From contig AP027304.1 of assembly GCA_036322835.1 (NCBI GenBank), positions 558,001-622,000 on the forward strand: DNA of 64,000 nt, written 5' to 3'. The translations under genes and the position numbers were made by a program. This document shows positions 44,435 through 53,862 of this stretch, piece by piece; the stretch's first letter is position 1; each line of letters opens with the position of its first letter. The notes under the pieces were generated by a model. It worked only from the letters and a program-made list of their open reading frames with translations, did not search any database and had not been told where the DNA came from. This DNA comes from Tenuifilaceae bacterium CYCD (lineage in GTDB: Bacteria > Bacteroidota > Bacteroidia > Bacteroidales > Tenuifilaceae).

Positions 44435-45412
44435 CTAAATTTTAATAATTTTATTTTTTACAGCCCACATGGCAAGGGACACCGCGCTATTTGTACCTGT
44501 CTTATCAAAAAGCCTTGCCCGATGTCCCTCTATTGTTCGCTCGCTCAAAAACAGTTTTGCAGCAATTTGAGCATTGGATAAACCTTGACAAATTAATGTC
44601 AGAATCTCTATTTCCCGCCCAGATAGTTTAACGGAATTAATTTTGGGGTTATTGTTTTCTTTAACCGTAACGTCCGATTTTTCACTAGTGCAACTGGAAA
44701 CAATTCGTTTTTCACCCTTAAAAATAACGCTCGACCCCTTAAGACTCAACTCTACTAAATCGTTATTCTTATGAATTGCCTTAAATACTATATTAAAGTT
44801 TTTTATAGCGCCATGCTCGCATTTTGAAATATTATCAACAACCTTACAAATGTCGTCTGTATGAATAAAGTTGATTAAATTATTCCCAATTAACTCTTCC
44901 TGAAAATATCCTAGCATATCGGCAAAGTGCTTATTTGTATGCTCAATTAGTTGACCATTTAGGATTAACGTACCGCTAAAAGAATTATTCAGTAACGCAT
45001 CAAATTTTTCATCGTTAAGCTCAATCACCTTCTTTCTATTCTCAATTCTTTGCTTAATAATACGAATCAACTCGCTAAACTCGAAAGGTTTCGGGATATA
45101 ATCGTCGGCACCAAGATGAAGTCCCAAAAGGATATCCTCCCGGGAAGCTTTCGCCGATAAAAATATGAACGGGATTACCGATGTAGTATTAATTTGGTGC
45201 AGCATATTAAACACCTCATAACCAGTTATTCCAGGCATTGTAATATCGCAAACAATAACATCGGGACGATGCTGAATTGCCTTTTGAATGCCCTGAGAAC
45301 CATTCTCGGCAAGAATTACATCATACCCCTCATTGCCCAAAAACTCCGAAATGGTGTCTTTCAGATCAAAATCATCCTCAATCAACAGTATGGCATCTCG
45401 CTTAATTTCCAT
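44435..45412 (-). CDS. REC-PAS-LuxR (NarL-type) transcriptional regulator
   Basis: A 325-residue response regulator with an unusual middle PAS domain. REC (about 1-125) has AILLIEDDFDLKDT, VIVCDITMPGITGYEV and DDYIPKPFEFSEL. PAS (about 135-240) has NNSFSGTLILNGQLIEHTNK. The C-terminal LuxR-type HTH (about 258-325) has KLSGREIEILTLICQGLSNA and LFLSERTIEGHRARLFDKTG. It is 73 nt downstream of the PAS kinase at 45.5-48.1 kb, which is its probable partner. The GAGTA dyads nearby are candidate targets. Confidence 0.86.
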   Translation of the reverse strand: MEIKRDAILLIEDDFDLKDTISEFLGNEGYDVILAENGSQGIQKAIQHRPDVIVCDITMPGITGYEVFNMLHQINTTSVIPFIFLSAKASREDILLGLHLGADDYIPKPFEFSELIRIIKQRIENRKKVIELNDEKFDALLNNSFSGTLILNGQLIEHTNKHFADMLGYFQEELIGNNLINFIHTDDICKVVDNISKCEHGAIKNFNIVFKAIHKNNDLVELSLKGSSVIFKGEKRIVSSCTSEKSDVTVKENNNPKINSVKLSGREIEILTLICQGLSNAQIAAKLFLSERTIEGHRARLFDKTGTNSAVSLAMWAVKNKIIKI

Positions 45413-45485
45413 ACTTCCAAAATAATAAAAAGTTTAGAATGTTCGACTAACTAAAAAATATTAATTGCAAAAAACAGGTTCAATC

Positions 45486-48113
45486 TCAAATAACATTGTT
45501 CTCCGGATTTTGCATGGGAATTGTTACTGTCACTTTTGTTCCGCTCCCCTCAATGCTTTTGATGTCAATTTTTCCACCATGCAAATCTACACATCGCTTA
45601 ACAATGCTTAGACCTAGCCCGCTTCCGCCAATATTGCTTACATTCGATGCCCTGAAATAAGGGTCGAATAAAAACCGTAACTCTTCTGTTGGAATCCCAA
45701 TACCATTATCTATTACCGAAACCTTAAGGATATTCTTATGAAGTCTCATGGAAAATTTAATAATTTCCTTATTTGGGCTAAACTTAATGGCATTATTCAG
45801 AACATTGTCGACAATGTGAATTATCAATGTTTTATCAACCAGTAAATTAACATTTTCATGTTTATGGATATCAATTACCACGTTGGGCTGAAACAGATAA
45901 TCAATCTGCTCAACAATTCCATCTATAAGTGTGAAGGCATTTACAGCCTCGGGATTAAACTTTAAACGACCGCTCTGCTCTTTCCCCACCAACGAAACCT
46001 CATTAATCAAAGCGGTTAATCGCTTGGTTGCATTACTTAGTCTCAAAATATTTTTGGAAGCATTGGTAATGTGCCCATCCGAAATTGATTTTTCGAGCAA
46101 CTGTATATTCAATGAAATGTTGGTGAGCGGTGTTCGGAAATCGTGTGAAACTGAAGATATAAAGTGATTTTTCTGGCGATGCAACTCCTGCTCTTTCTGC
46201 AATGAAACTGAGATTTCCTCCTGAGCTCTAATTTTTTCAGTTATATCGTGGGCATTTATGAGTATTCCCCCAATTTCAGGAGTATTAGTCATGTTTGATG
46301 CAATCAGATTCAAAGTTCTATAAGTACCGTTTTTGTGCTTAAACACCAAATCGGTATGCAAAAAATCAGAATCGGAGGCAATAACAGCCTTTAAAAAATC
46401 ATTAAATTTTAGGGAATCGGATTCGGAAATTATTCGTGATAAATTTTTGATGCGGACCCTGCTGCTATATCCCAAAACATTTGAAATTGAAGGACTGATA
46501 TACTGACAATTACCTTCCTCGTCAACAATGGTAATTAAATCGTTTGAGTTCGAAATGAGCGTTCTAAAGCGATTCTCGTTTTGAGCCAATAGCTCAACGA
46601 TTTTTTTACGCTCGGTTATATCAACAATAATTCCCTCGTAGTAATTTTTATTTAGATACAACCGCGAGTAGTTTGCCACCCATATCTCCTTCCCGTTAAT
46701 TCGGCGGATGGGCATTTCAAAAACAGCCGAACTGGTATCGTAAAGTTTATTGATGAAATCGTTAAAAGTTTTTTTGTTGACCACCAGCTCCTTTATCGGG
46801 AAACAAGATGCTTTATCGGGGCTGATAAACCCCACAAGTTCTGCAAAATGCTGGTTGCATTCAACAATATGCCCTGTTGTAAGAGACACCCTGTAAAATC
46901 CGGCAAGAGCGTTATCGAACATGCTGCGGTATCGCTCCTCACTATCGTTCAGCATCTCCTGAAGTTTAATGAATACTGTTCTGTCGTCGAAATTAATGAT
47001 TATATGATCAACCTGTTTGATTTCAATTTTTGAAACGGAAAGGAATCCCTTTCGTAACCCCTTAACCTTTGAGCTGATCTCAAATATATCCTTTGTTACA
47101 TTCCCCACATCATACAAACTCCTGATGATTTGGCGGAACCCCTCACGATCGTTGATTAGATTCAACGAAAATATAGATCTGCCAACAACATCCTGCCCAT
47201 CGAGCCCTATGCCCCGTAGAAATCTATCGTTTACCTCAACAAACACACCATCGCTCATTCTGCAAATCCCCATCCAGCTAGGATTTAACTTAAATGCAAG
47301 AGAAAATTTTTGCTGTGATTCTTTAAGTTCATTCTGAACTTGACGGTACGCTGTCATATCCTGAAACGAAGCCAAGAAAAATTTGCCCTTTGAGATCTGA
47401 ACGATTTCACCCCAAAAAACACCATACAACAAATTCCCTTTAGAATCACGGATTACATGATCGCCTCGATACACCTTTTGATTCTTGATTGCCTCTTCAC
47501 TTATGGTGATTATCTCCATGGGCGATGGCACAAAATTCACCTCGTACAGCGATTTCCCAACAAAGTCGTGATAATTAAACCCTAGCCCATCTAAACAGGC
47601 CTTGTTTGCATCTATTATTTTCCCTTCCTCAAAGGAGTATAGCAACATCCAAAGCGGATTTAACTGGAATAACTTGAAAAAGAGATTATCATCTAAATTC
47701 ACATAGCTATAATCTCCATTTATGTTTAATTGATCCTCGGCATCCTCATTCACCGATTTGCCTTTAACAATCTGTAATCTATAATCAGTGGCATTTAGCA
47801 TTTGGAAAAGGATATATTTCCCCGTATCGTTTTCCATTAGGTTCGACTGAAATAAAAAGTATGGGCTACTCTCCATCCTAGATTTGATCCCCACTACATA
47901 CTTGCCACCATCCATAAAGAAATTCTGAACAAACTGCTCCCATCCCTCTATATGCATGAAACACAGCACATCATTGAATATGCAATTCTGCGGTTGTATA
48001 TCAAGATTATCGAATAGATCTATAAAACTGGGATTCCAGTTAATAATTTTTGTTGTATTATAGTCCACAACAAAAAGAGGTGCGGTAAATATTTTAAAGT
48101 CACTATCACTCAT
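45486..48113 (-). CDS. Soluble PAS-domain sensor histidine kinase
   Basis: An 875-residue kinase with no membrane segment. About five PAS units cover residues 1-640 (for example NPLWMLLYSFEEGKIIDANK, NPSWMGICRMSDGVFVEV, NSNDLITIVDEEGNCQYI). HisKA has FISSVSHDFRTPLTNI (phospho-His about 658). The ATPase domain (about 755-868) has DNVLNNAIKFSPN, VIDNGIGIP and GGSGLGLSIVKRC. It has no receiver, in contrast to the other two large kinases. It heads the signalling island, with the LuxR-type regulator next. Confidence 0.88.
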   Translation of the reverse strand: MSDSDFKIFTAPLFVVDYNTTKIINWNPSFIDLFDNLDIQPQNCIFNDVLCFMHIEGWEQFVQNFFMDGGKYVVGIKSRMESSPYFLFQSNLMENDTGKYILFQMLNATDYRLQIVKGKSVNEDAEDQLNINGDYSYVNLDDNLFFKLFQLNPLWMLLYSFEEGKIIDANKACLDGLGFNYHDFVGKSLYEVNFVPSPMEIITISEEAIKNQKVYRGDHVIRDSKGNLLYGVFWGEIVQISKGKFFLASFQDMTAYRQVQNELKESQQKFSLAFKLNPSWMGICRMSDGVFVEVNDRFLRGIGLDGQDVVGRSIFSLNLINDREGFRQIIRSLYDVGNVTKDIFEISSKVKGLRKGFLSVSKIEIKQVDHIIINFDDRTVFIKLQEMLNDSEERYRSMFDNALAGFYRVSLTTGHIVECNQHFAELVGFISPDKASCFPIKELVVNKKTFNDFINKLYDTSSAVFEMPIRRINGKEIWVANYSRLYLNKNYYEGIIVDITERKKIVELLAQNENRFRTLISNSNDLITIVDEEGNCQYISPSISNVLGYSSRVRIKNLSRIISESDSLKFNDFLKAVIASDSDFLHTDLVFKHKNGTYRTLNLIASNMTNTPEIGGILINAHDITEKIRAQEEISVSLQKEQELHRQKNHFISSVSHDFRTPLTNISLNIQLLEKSISDGHITNASKNILRLSNATKRLTALINEVSLVGKEQSGRLKFNPEAVNAFTLIDGIVEQIDYLFQPNVVIDIHKHENVNLLVDKTLIIHIVDNVLNNAIKFSPNKEIIKFSMRLHKNILKVSVIDNGIGIPTEELRFLFDPYFRASNVSNIGGSGLGLSIVKRCVDLHGGKIDIKSIEGSGTKVTVTIPMQNPENNVI

Positions 48114-48263
48114 TTATTAGAGCCGACTTAAATTGAACCAGCGAATACAAAAAAACGATGATTTCCTTTAATGGAAATAAATCTTGTTTTTTACTAATGT
48201 AGAGAAATTATTAATAAGTTGAACAGAATAAAATGTTTTTTAACACTTCTTTTACACAAAAAA

Positions 48264-49166
48264 TCAGTCACAACGAATCGCATCACCCTTACTATTTTCT
48301 ATCTCAAACTCAACAGTTACATGTTGAATCTGGTTTTTCAAAAGCACTTCACGTATCTTATGCTTCAATTTGATTTGATCGGTTATGTCGAATTTTGAAT
48401 CTATCATGATATGCACGGTTAACGCATTCTGAGTTGTGCTTAAAGCCCAAAGATGAACATGATCCACACTATTAACCCCTTCAATTGAAAGAACTTCATC
48501 AATAATTCTTTTAAGATTGATGCTGGCAGGAACTCCATCCATGGTTAAAAATAGACTTTCCTTAAAAAGTTGCCAGGTAGAGTAAAAAATTACAGCCACA
48601 ATAATTAAGCTCATTGCCATATCTAGCCAGTATACGCTAAAGATTGAGATAAATATTCCTGAAATAACAACGCCCAATGATACAGCCGCATCAGCCATTA
48701 AGTGGAGATACGCCCCTTTAACATTTAAGTCGTGTTCCTTATTTTTAAAGAAAAGTAATGCGGACAATGTATTAACAGCAATTCCGATACCAGCCACAAC
48801 AGATATTGCCCGACCATCAACCGTTACGGGATGCAAAACCCTATCGATGCTCTCCCAAAGTATACCACCAATAGCAACAAACAGTATTACTGAATTTATA
48901 AGGGAAACTAGAATAGTTGATTTTTTGAGCCCATAAGTAAACCTATCGCTAGCCCTTACCTTAGCCAACCTAAATGCCAGCATTGCCAATCCTAGCGATG
49001 CTACATCACTTAAATTATGACCTGCATCGGATATTAAGGAAAGCGAATTATAGTAAACGCCCGCGATAACTTCCAGAACCACATAAACTAAGTTGAGGGC
49101 TATTCCTAAAATAAATGCACGGTTAAGGAACTGTCCGTTGTCTACCGATTGTTTTTTTAATTCCAT
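48264..49166 (-). CDS. Cation diffusion facilitator (Zn/Cd-type exporter)
   Basis: A 300-residue membrane exporter with about six helices. Metal-site motifs are SDAGHNLSDVASLG in the second and AYLHLMADAAVSLGVV in the fifth helix. The cytoplasmic C-terminal domain ends HVTVEFEIENS, typical for CzcD/ZitB-like proteins. Zinc is the likely main substrate. It diverges from the NfeD-flotillin pair across 120 bp. Confidence 0.9.
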   Translation of the reverse strand: MELKKQSVDNGQFLNRAFILGIALNLVYVVLEVIAGVYYNSLSLISDAGHNLSDVASLGLAMLAFRLAKVRASDRFTYGLKKSTILVSLINSVILFVAIGGILWESIDRVLHPVTVDGRAISVVAGIGIAVNTLSALLFFKNKEHDLNVKGAYLHLMADAAVSLGVVISGIFISIFSVYWLDMAMSLIIVAVIFYSTWQLFKESLFLTMDGVPASINLKRIIDEVLSIEGVNSVDHVHLWALSTTQNALTVHIMIDSKFDITDQIKLKHKIREVLLKNQIQHVTVEFEIENSKGDAIRCD

Positions 49167-49285
49167 TAAATTGAATTTTAATTTATAACAAACTTAATCG
49201 TTATAAGTTTTTTCATAATTTATGTTATGTAAAAATAATCGATTACTAAAAATTTTATACCTTCACAAAAACAATCTTCACATCA

Positions 49286-49882
49286 ATGGAAATACTAAGT
49301 TTTAATTCATGGTGGGAAAGTTTATCCATACTTTCAAAAGTTTACTGGATAATTGCCATCTCTGCCTCTGCAATTTTTCTCATTCAGATTGTAATGACCT
49401 TTATTGGCGCAGACTCCGACTCGGGAGGGATGGATGCCACTGGCGATGCCGATGCAAGTATCGATACTGATCATGGCATTGGTTTTCAACTAATAAGTCT
49501 GAAAAACCTGATAGGATTCTTCACCATTTTTGGATGGAGCGGTATCGCATGTTTAGATTCGGATCTTTCTATTCCACTAACAATAGGGATCTCCCTATTC
49601 TGCGGGTTATTGATGATGGCTATAATGGCATCCATTTTCTATTTTATGGGAAAACTAGTGGAATCAGGAAACGTAGTTATGGCCTCAATTGTAGGAAAAA
49701 CCGGTACTGTTTACCTAGTTATTCCTGCAAGCCGTAAGACTGCAGGTAAAATCCAAATACAGCATCAAGGTTACAGAACCATCGATGCTATGACCGATGA
49801 CACAGAGGATATTCCTACAGGTTCTGTAATTCAGGTTACAGCCGTAATCAACGATGAATTGCTACTTGTCAAGAAAGTATAA
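49286..49882 (+). CDS. NfeD-like membrane protein, flotillin partner
   Basis: A 198-residue protein. Transmembrane helices occur at about 17-38 (YWIIAISASAIFLIQIVMTF), 70-90 and 100-125. The C-terminal 65 residues form an OB-fold NfeD domain (VGKTGTVYLVIPASRKTAGK, then TGSVIQVTAVINDELLLVKK). It lies 24 nt before the flotillin gene, the same arrangement as yuaF-yuaG (floT) of Bacillus, where the two proteins form membrane microdomains. Confidence 0.82.
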   Translation: MEILSFNSWWESLSILSKVYWIIAISASAIFLIQIVMTFIGADSDSGGMDATGDADASIDTDHGIGFQLISLKNLIGFFTIFGWSGIACLDSDLSIPLTIGISLFCGLLMMAIMASIFYFMGKLVESGNVVMASIVGKTGTVYLVIPASRKTAGKIQIQHQGYRTIDAMTDDTEDIPTGSVIQVTAVINDELLLVKKV

Positions 49883-49906
49883 CAAAAAACCTAAAAACAT
49901 TATAAC

Positions 49907-51316
49907 ATGAGTCAATTTATTGTTTTTGCAATTGTAATTGGGGTAATATTCGTTTTTATCCTAATTGTATCGCTATTTAAACGCTACAAACGTTGTCCCT
50001 CAGACAGAGTACTAGTTGTTTACGGAAAAGTTGGAAAAGGGAAAACCGCAGAGGCTCGTTCAGCCAAATGTATTCACGGAGGTGCTGCTTTTATTTGGCC
50101 GGTTATTCAAGATTACTCTTTTCTGAATCTTACACCGCTTTCCATTGAAATTAACCTAACCAACGCACTGTCGCAACAGAACATTCGAGTTGATGTTCCA
50201 TCAAGGTTTACCGTAGGTATTTCAACAGAACCAGGCGTAATGGATAATGCCGCTGAACGTCTACTTGGCTTAAGCCAAGAGGATATCAGCAACCTTGCTA
50301 AAGATATCATCTTTGGTCAGCTTCGTTTGGTTGTAGCAACCATGGATATTGAAGAAATCAATAGCAACCGCGATAAATTTCTTGCGGCTGTTTCGTCTAA
50401 CGTAGAGGCTGAACTTAAGAAGATTGGTTTAAAACTAATCAATGTAAACGTAACCGACATTAACGATGAGTCGGGGTACATTGTTGCATTAGGTAAGGAA
50501 GCTGCTGCAAAAGCTATTAACGATGCCAAAAAGAGCGTTGCTGAAAAGAACCGCGACGGTTCTATTGGTGAAGCAAATGCACTCCGCGATCAACGTGTTC
50601 AGGTTGCCTCTGCCGATGCTACTGCTGTTGAGGGGGAAAATACAGCTAAAATTACCATAGCCAACTCAAACGCAGTACGTAGGGAAAAAGAGGCTGAAGC
50701 AGAAAGAAAGGCTATTGCGGCTGAGAAAGTAAACCAAGCCAAAGCATTGGAGGAAGCCTACGCGGCCGAACGTGAGGCTGAGTTAGCCCGCGCGGAAAGG
50801 CAGGAGGCAACCCAGAAAGCCGACATTGTAGTTCCTGCTCAAATCAATAAGGAAAAAATTGAGATTGATGCTGAGGCTATGGCAGAACAAATTCGCCGTC
50901 AAGCAAGAGGTGAGGCTGATGCTATTTACATGAAGATGCAAGCTGAAGCAAAAGGTATTTACGAAATTCTAAGCAAACAAGCCGAAGGTTTCGAGAAACT
51001 GAGCAACGCTGCAGGCAACTCGCAGGATGCAGTTATGATGATGATTGCCGACAAATTGCCAGAATTGGTTAAAACACAGGTTGAGGCCATCAAAAATCTT
51101 AAGATTGACAAGATTACTGTATGGGACAATATGGGATCGGGTAAGGACGGTAAATCTCCTGCAACAGCTAATTTTCTTTCCGGAATGCTTGGCTCAATTC
51201 CTCCATTCGATGAACTTTTCAAAATGGCCGGAATGGAACTACCAAACTACCTAAAAGGCAAGAGTATTGAGCAAAGCAAGAAAGATGAAACTACAGATGC
51301 CGAAGAGGTGAAATAA
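49907..51316 (+). CDS. floT: Flotillin / SPFH-domain protein
   Basis: A 469-residue protein. An N-terminal membrane helix (FVFAIVIGVIFVFILIVSLF-like) precedes the SPFH domain, which includes PLSIEINLTNALSQQNIRV and INVNVTDINDESGY. A long Ala/Glu-rich coiled coil (about 210-370, with EKEAEAERKAIAAEKVNQAK) follows. The C-terminal tail is short and acidic. It should oligomerise and organise membrane microdomains together with its NfeD partner. A terminator follows the stop. Confidence 0.9.
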   Translation: MSQFIVFAIVIGVIFVFILIVSLFKRYKRCPSDRVLVVYGKVGKGKTAEARSAKCIHGGAAFIWPVIQDYSFLNLTPLSIEINLTNALSQQNIRVDVPSRFTVGISTEPGVMDNAAERLLGLSQEDISNLAKDIIFGQLRLVVATMDIEEINSNRDKFLAAVSSNVEAELKKIGLKLINVNVTDINDESGYIVALGKEAAAKAINDAKKSVAEKNRDGSIGEANALRDQRVQVASADATAVEGENTAKITIANSNAVRREKEAEAERKAIAAEKVNQAKALEEAYAAEREAELARAERQEATQKADIVVPAQINKEKIEIDAEAMAEQIRRQARGEADAIYMKMQAEAKGIYEILSKQAEGFEKLSNAAGNSQDAVMMMIADKLPELVKTQVEAIKNLKIDKITVWDNMGSGKDGKSPATANFLSGMLGSIPPFDELFKMAGMELPNYLKGKSIEQSKKDETTDAEEVK

Positions 51317-51336
51317 TTGTATAATGATTAATAGCA

Positions 51337-51364
51337 AAAGGGTGTCAGCAATTTGACACCCTTT
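51337..51364. terminator. Bidirectional terminator between floT and acr3
   Basis: AAAGGGTGTCA (51337-51347) and TGACACCCTTT (51354-51364) form a perfect 11-bp stem with a 6-nt loop. A T-run follows on the plus strand and an A/T-rich run on the minus. It separates the convergent floT and acr3 genes. Confidence 0.85.
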
Positions 51365-51382
51365 TTATTTGACCCGTAAGCC

Positions 51383-52450
51383 TTACTGTTTAAACTTCGA
51401 TTTCGAAAACCAGAAAGCCACATTTACTAGCGCTATCATCACAGGAACTTCAACCAAAGGCCCTATTACTGCGGCAAAGGCTTCACCAGAGTTTATGCCG
51501 AACACTGCAATGGCCACGGCAATGGCTAGTTCAAAGTTGTTACTAGCAGCAGTGAATGATAATGTAGTGGATTGCTCGTAAGTTGCGCCAATCTTTTTAC
51601 TCATTAAGAATGAAAGCAAGAACATTACACCAAAATAAATTATCAATGGAATTGCAATAAGCACAACGTCCATTGGTATTTTTACAATGTACTCACCCTT
51701 TAGCGAGAACATCACGATGATTGTAAATAGAAGTGCAATTAGGGTTAACGGACTAATCTTTGGAATGAATCTAGTGTTGTACCACTCCATACTTTTAACC
51801 CTTATAAGGACGAATCGGGTTAAGAATCCTGCAATAAATGGAATTCCTAGGTATATGAATACGCTTTTGGCTATTTGTCCGATGGTTATTGACTCAACGC
51901 TTGTATTAGTAGGGATTCCAAACCAGCCGGGTAGAATTGCTATAAAGAAATATGCGTACACCGAAAAAAATAGAACTTGGAAAATGGAGTTGAATGCCAC
52001 CAAACCTGCAGCGTACTCAGTATCGCCTTTGGCCAAATCGTTCCAAACAATAACCATTGCAATGCAACGCGCCAAGCCTATCATAATTATTCCGTACATA
52101 TACGGCAGGTTGGCATTATTCTCACCTGGAAATAGTTTAAAGAATAGGATTGCCAAGGCAAACATCAAAACTGGGCCCAAAACCCAGTTTTGAAACAACG
52201 ATAAACCCAGAACCTTTGTGTTTCGGAAAACATCGCCAAGCTCTTCGTACTTTACCTTTGCCAATGGCGGATACATCATCACAATTAACCCAATGGCTAT
52301 TGGGATATTGGTAGTTCCGCTCGACATACTGTTCCAGAACTCTGCAACGCTAGGGCTAAGCCATCCGGCAAACACACCAATAAACATTGCTAGAAAAATC
52401 CACAGGGTTAAGTACCTGTCTAAAAATTTGAGTCTTTTTTGTGAGGGCAT
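51383..52450 (-). CDS. acr3: Arsenite efflux permease Acr3
   Basis: A 355-residue BASS-family transporter with about ten membrane helices that expels As(III). Signatures include [33 protein letters not shown] and the conserved [20 protein letters not shown] with the transport-site Asn and Glu; the essential Cys occurs in [11 protein letters not shown]. The ATG at 52450 (MPSQKRLK) is preferred to the in-frame TTG at 52477. It is the last gene of the operon arsR-rhodanese-arsC-acr3. Confidence 0.93.
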   Translation of the reverse strand: MPSQKRLKFLDRYLTLWIFLAMFIGVFAGWLSPSVAEFWNSMSSGTTNIPIAIGLIVMMYPPLAKVKYEELGDVFRNTKVLGLSLFQNWVLGPVLMFALAILFFKLFPGENNANLPYMYGIIMIGLARCIAMVIVWNDLAKGDTEYAAGLVAFNSIFQVLFFSVYAYFFIAILPGWFGIPTNTSVESITIGQIAKSVFIYLGIPFIAGFLTRFVLIRVKSMEWYNTRFIPKISPLTLIALLFTIIVMFSLKGEYIVKIPMDVVLIAIPLIIYFGVMFLLSFLMSKKIGATYEQSTTLSFTAASNNFELAIAVAIAVFGINSGEAFAAVIGPLVEVPVMIALVNVAFWFSKSKFKQ

Positions 52451-52501
52451 AATCTTTTTAATTAGGCAATTAGACAATGAGTCAATTTGAAAATTTATTA
52501 A

Positions 52502-52957
52502 TTAGTTACAACCGCAACCACATCCACAACTATATTCTCCCTTAATCTGACTTTTGTAGAACGAGTAAAACCCGTCTTTAATCTCATTGCGAACTCTTCG
52601 AAATTCTGCTAGAATTTCTTCTTCGGTCCCCATTGTCTCTGCGGGATCATCATAGCCTAAATGCCAGCGATTTTTCACCTTACCAATAAAAACGGGACAG
52701 GATTTGTTGGCTCCACTACAAACAGTGATTACATAATCCCATTCCTCGGCAATGTATTTATCGACGTGCGTTGGAGTATGCTGGCTAATATCAATTCCAA
52801 CCTCTCCCATAACCTTAATGGCATTGGGATTAACTCTTACTGCTGGTGCTATTCCTGCAGAGTAAACCTGTAGACTAGAATCGAACGATTTTAAAAATCC
52901 GTGAGCCATTTGACTTCGACAACTATTGCCTGTGCATAAAACTAGAATCTTAGCCAT
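52502..52957 (-). CDS. arsC: Thioredoxin-coupled arsenate reductase with Cys-Gly tail
   Basis: A 151-residue enzyme of the low-molecular-weight phosphatase fold reducing arsenate to arsenite. The P-loop is LCTGNSCRSQMAHGF with the nucleophilic Cys, and the relay cysteines are in TVCSGANKSCPVF, matching the Cys82/Cys89 pair of the thioredoxin-linked family. YDDPAETMGTE supplies the catalytic Asp region. The C-terminus ends EYSCGCGCGCN, an added cysteine-rich tail of four alternating Cys. The start is 1 nt after the rhodanese stop. Confidence 0.93.
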   Translation of the reverse strand: MAKILVLCTGNSCRSQMAHGFLKSFDSSLQVYSAGIAPAVRVNPNAIKVMGEVGIDISQHTPTHVDKYIAEEWDYVITVCSGANKSCPVFIGKVKNRWHLGYDDPAETMGTEEEILAEFRRVRNEIKDGFYSFYKSQIKGEYSCGCGCGCN

Positions 52958-52958
52958 A

Positions 52959-53384
52959 CTATTTTTTTAAACGATTTCGAGGTTTTAGTTGGCAGGTACA
53001 TGAGCCATCTAACTGTTCCATAAAGTCAACCTTAATGGGTAATCCATCGCGCTCCCACTCCACAATTCCACCAGCCAAATTGGCGATGTTACTGTAACCA
53101 GCATTTTTAAGCACTGTGAATGCCTCGTGGCTATGTATTCCAACAGAATCGGCAAGTATTGTTGCAATATTCTTTGGGATAATTTCAATATTATCTGCTA
53201 AAGTACTGATTGGACAGTAAATAATCTTTGGAACATCGAGTTGTTTGTAAGCATTGAAGCATTGCTCACGAACATCAACAATAATAACTTTCCCCTCTTT
53301 CGCTATTGCGTAAGCTTCTTTGGGAGTATTGTTGATTATTCCTCCGCTATTAAAGCTATTGGTGAAAAATATTGATGTATCCAT
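52959..53384 (-). CDS. Rhodanese-fold protein without the active-site cysteine
   Basis: A 141-residue single-domain rhodanese-like protein: AKEGKVIIVDVREQCFNAYK and NLAGGIVEWERDGLPI match the fold. Where active rhodaneses have a CRxGxR-type loop, this protein has ILADSVGIHSHEAF, with no Cys at the catalytic position, so sulfur transfer by the usual route is unlikely. A C-terminal pair in DGSCTCQLKPRN could bind metal or arsenite. It lies between arsR and arsC in the ars operon with 10-nt and 1-nt gaps. Confidence 0.82.
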   Translation of the reverse strand: MDTSIFFTNSFNSGGIINNTPKEAYAIAKEGKVIIVDVREQCFNAYKQLDVPKIIYCPISTLADNIEIIPKNIATILADSVGIHSHEAFTVLKNAGYSNIANLAGGIVEWERDGLPIKVDFMEQLDGSCTCQLKPRNRLKK

Positions 53385-53394
53385 TTGAGATTAA

Positions 53395-53736
53395 TTAATC
53401 ATTACTATCAATATTACAATCAACACTGGCCTCCTTAATTGGTTTAAAGAAGGAATCGAACATATCAAGGTATTTTGTGATGCTTGCATTGCATAGGCAA
53501 TAGTTGATCTTGAGCCCATCGATTGTTCCGTGAATTATTCCCAACTCCTTCAGTTCTTTTAAATGCTGCGAGACTGTTGTGCGACTTAAGGGTAAATAAT
53601 CCGATATATCACCCGAAATGCAAGTTTTAGACTCTGCCAAGAACTTTAGAATGGCCAAACGTGCAGGGTGCGATACTGCTTTTGCAAATTGGGCCAAATC
53701 TTGTAACGAATCATCAAATACTTCTGACTTATTCAT
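53395..53736 (-). CDS. arsR: ArsR-family metalloregulator (operon 1)
   Basis: A 113-residue winged-helix repressor. The HTH region is CISGDISDYLPLSRTTVSQH, followed by LKELKELGIIHGTIDGLKIN. Cysteines in KTCISG, INYCLCNAS and VDCNID may form the arsenite site, but the classical CxCxxC helix motif is absent. The start at 53736 (MNKSEVFDD) is chosen over 53793 because a promoter -7 element (53759-53766) lies between the two. It heads the operon arsR-rhodanese-arsC-acr3. Confidence 0.88.
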   Translation of the reverse strand: MNKSEVFDDSLQDLAQFAKAVSHPARLAILKFLAESKTCISGDISDYLPLSRTTVSQHLKELKELGIIHGTIDGLKINYCLCNASITKYLDMFDSFFKPIKEASVDCNIDSND

Positions 53737-53758
53737 TTTCAACTTATTACTAATGTCG

Positions 53759-53790
53759 CAAACATACGATACTGTGTTACAAAAAACAAA
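53759..53790 (-). promoter_or_regulatory. Bacteroidota-type promoter of ars operon 1
   Basis: On the minus strand TATGTTTG (53766-53759) is a perfect TAnnTTTG. A TTTG (53790-53787) lies 20 bp upstream as a -33 element. The predicted start of transcription is about 15 nt upstream of the arsR ATG. A nearby dyad ATGCA (53817-53821) / TGCAT (53828-53832) is a possible extra operator. Confidence 0.6.
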
Positions 53791-53862
53791 CATTTAATAC
53801 TGATTTATATCATATAATGCACATCCATGCATTTTATCGGATTTTTCTGAAAATGTATTGAG

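Noticed and set aside
51687-52193. 168-residue plus-strand ORF antisense to acr3
   Set aside because: Acr3 is unmistakable on the other strand; the antisense ORF has no domain.
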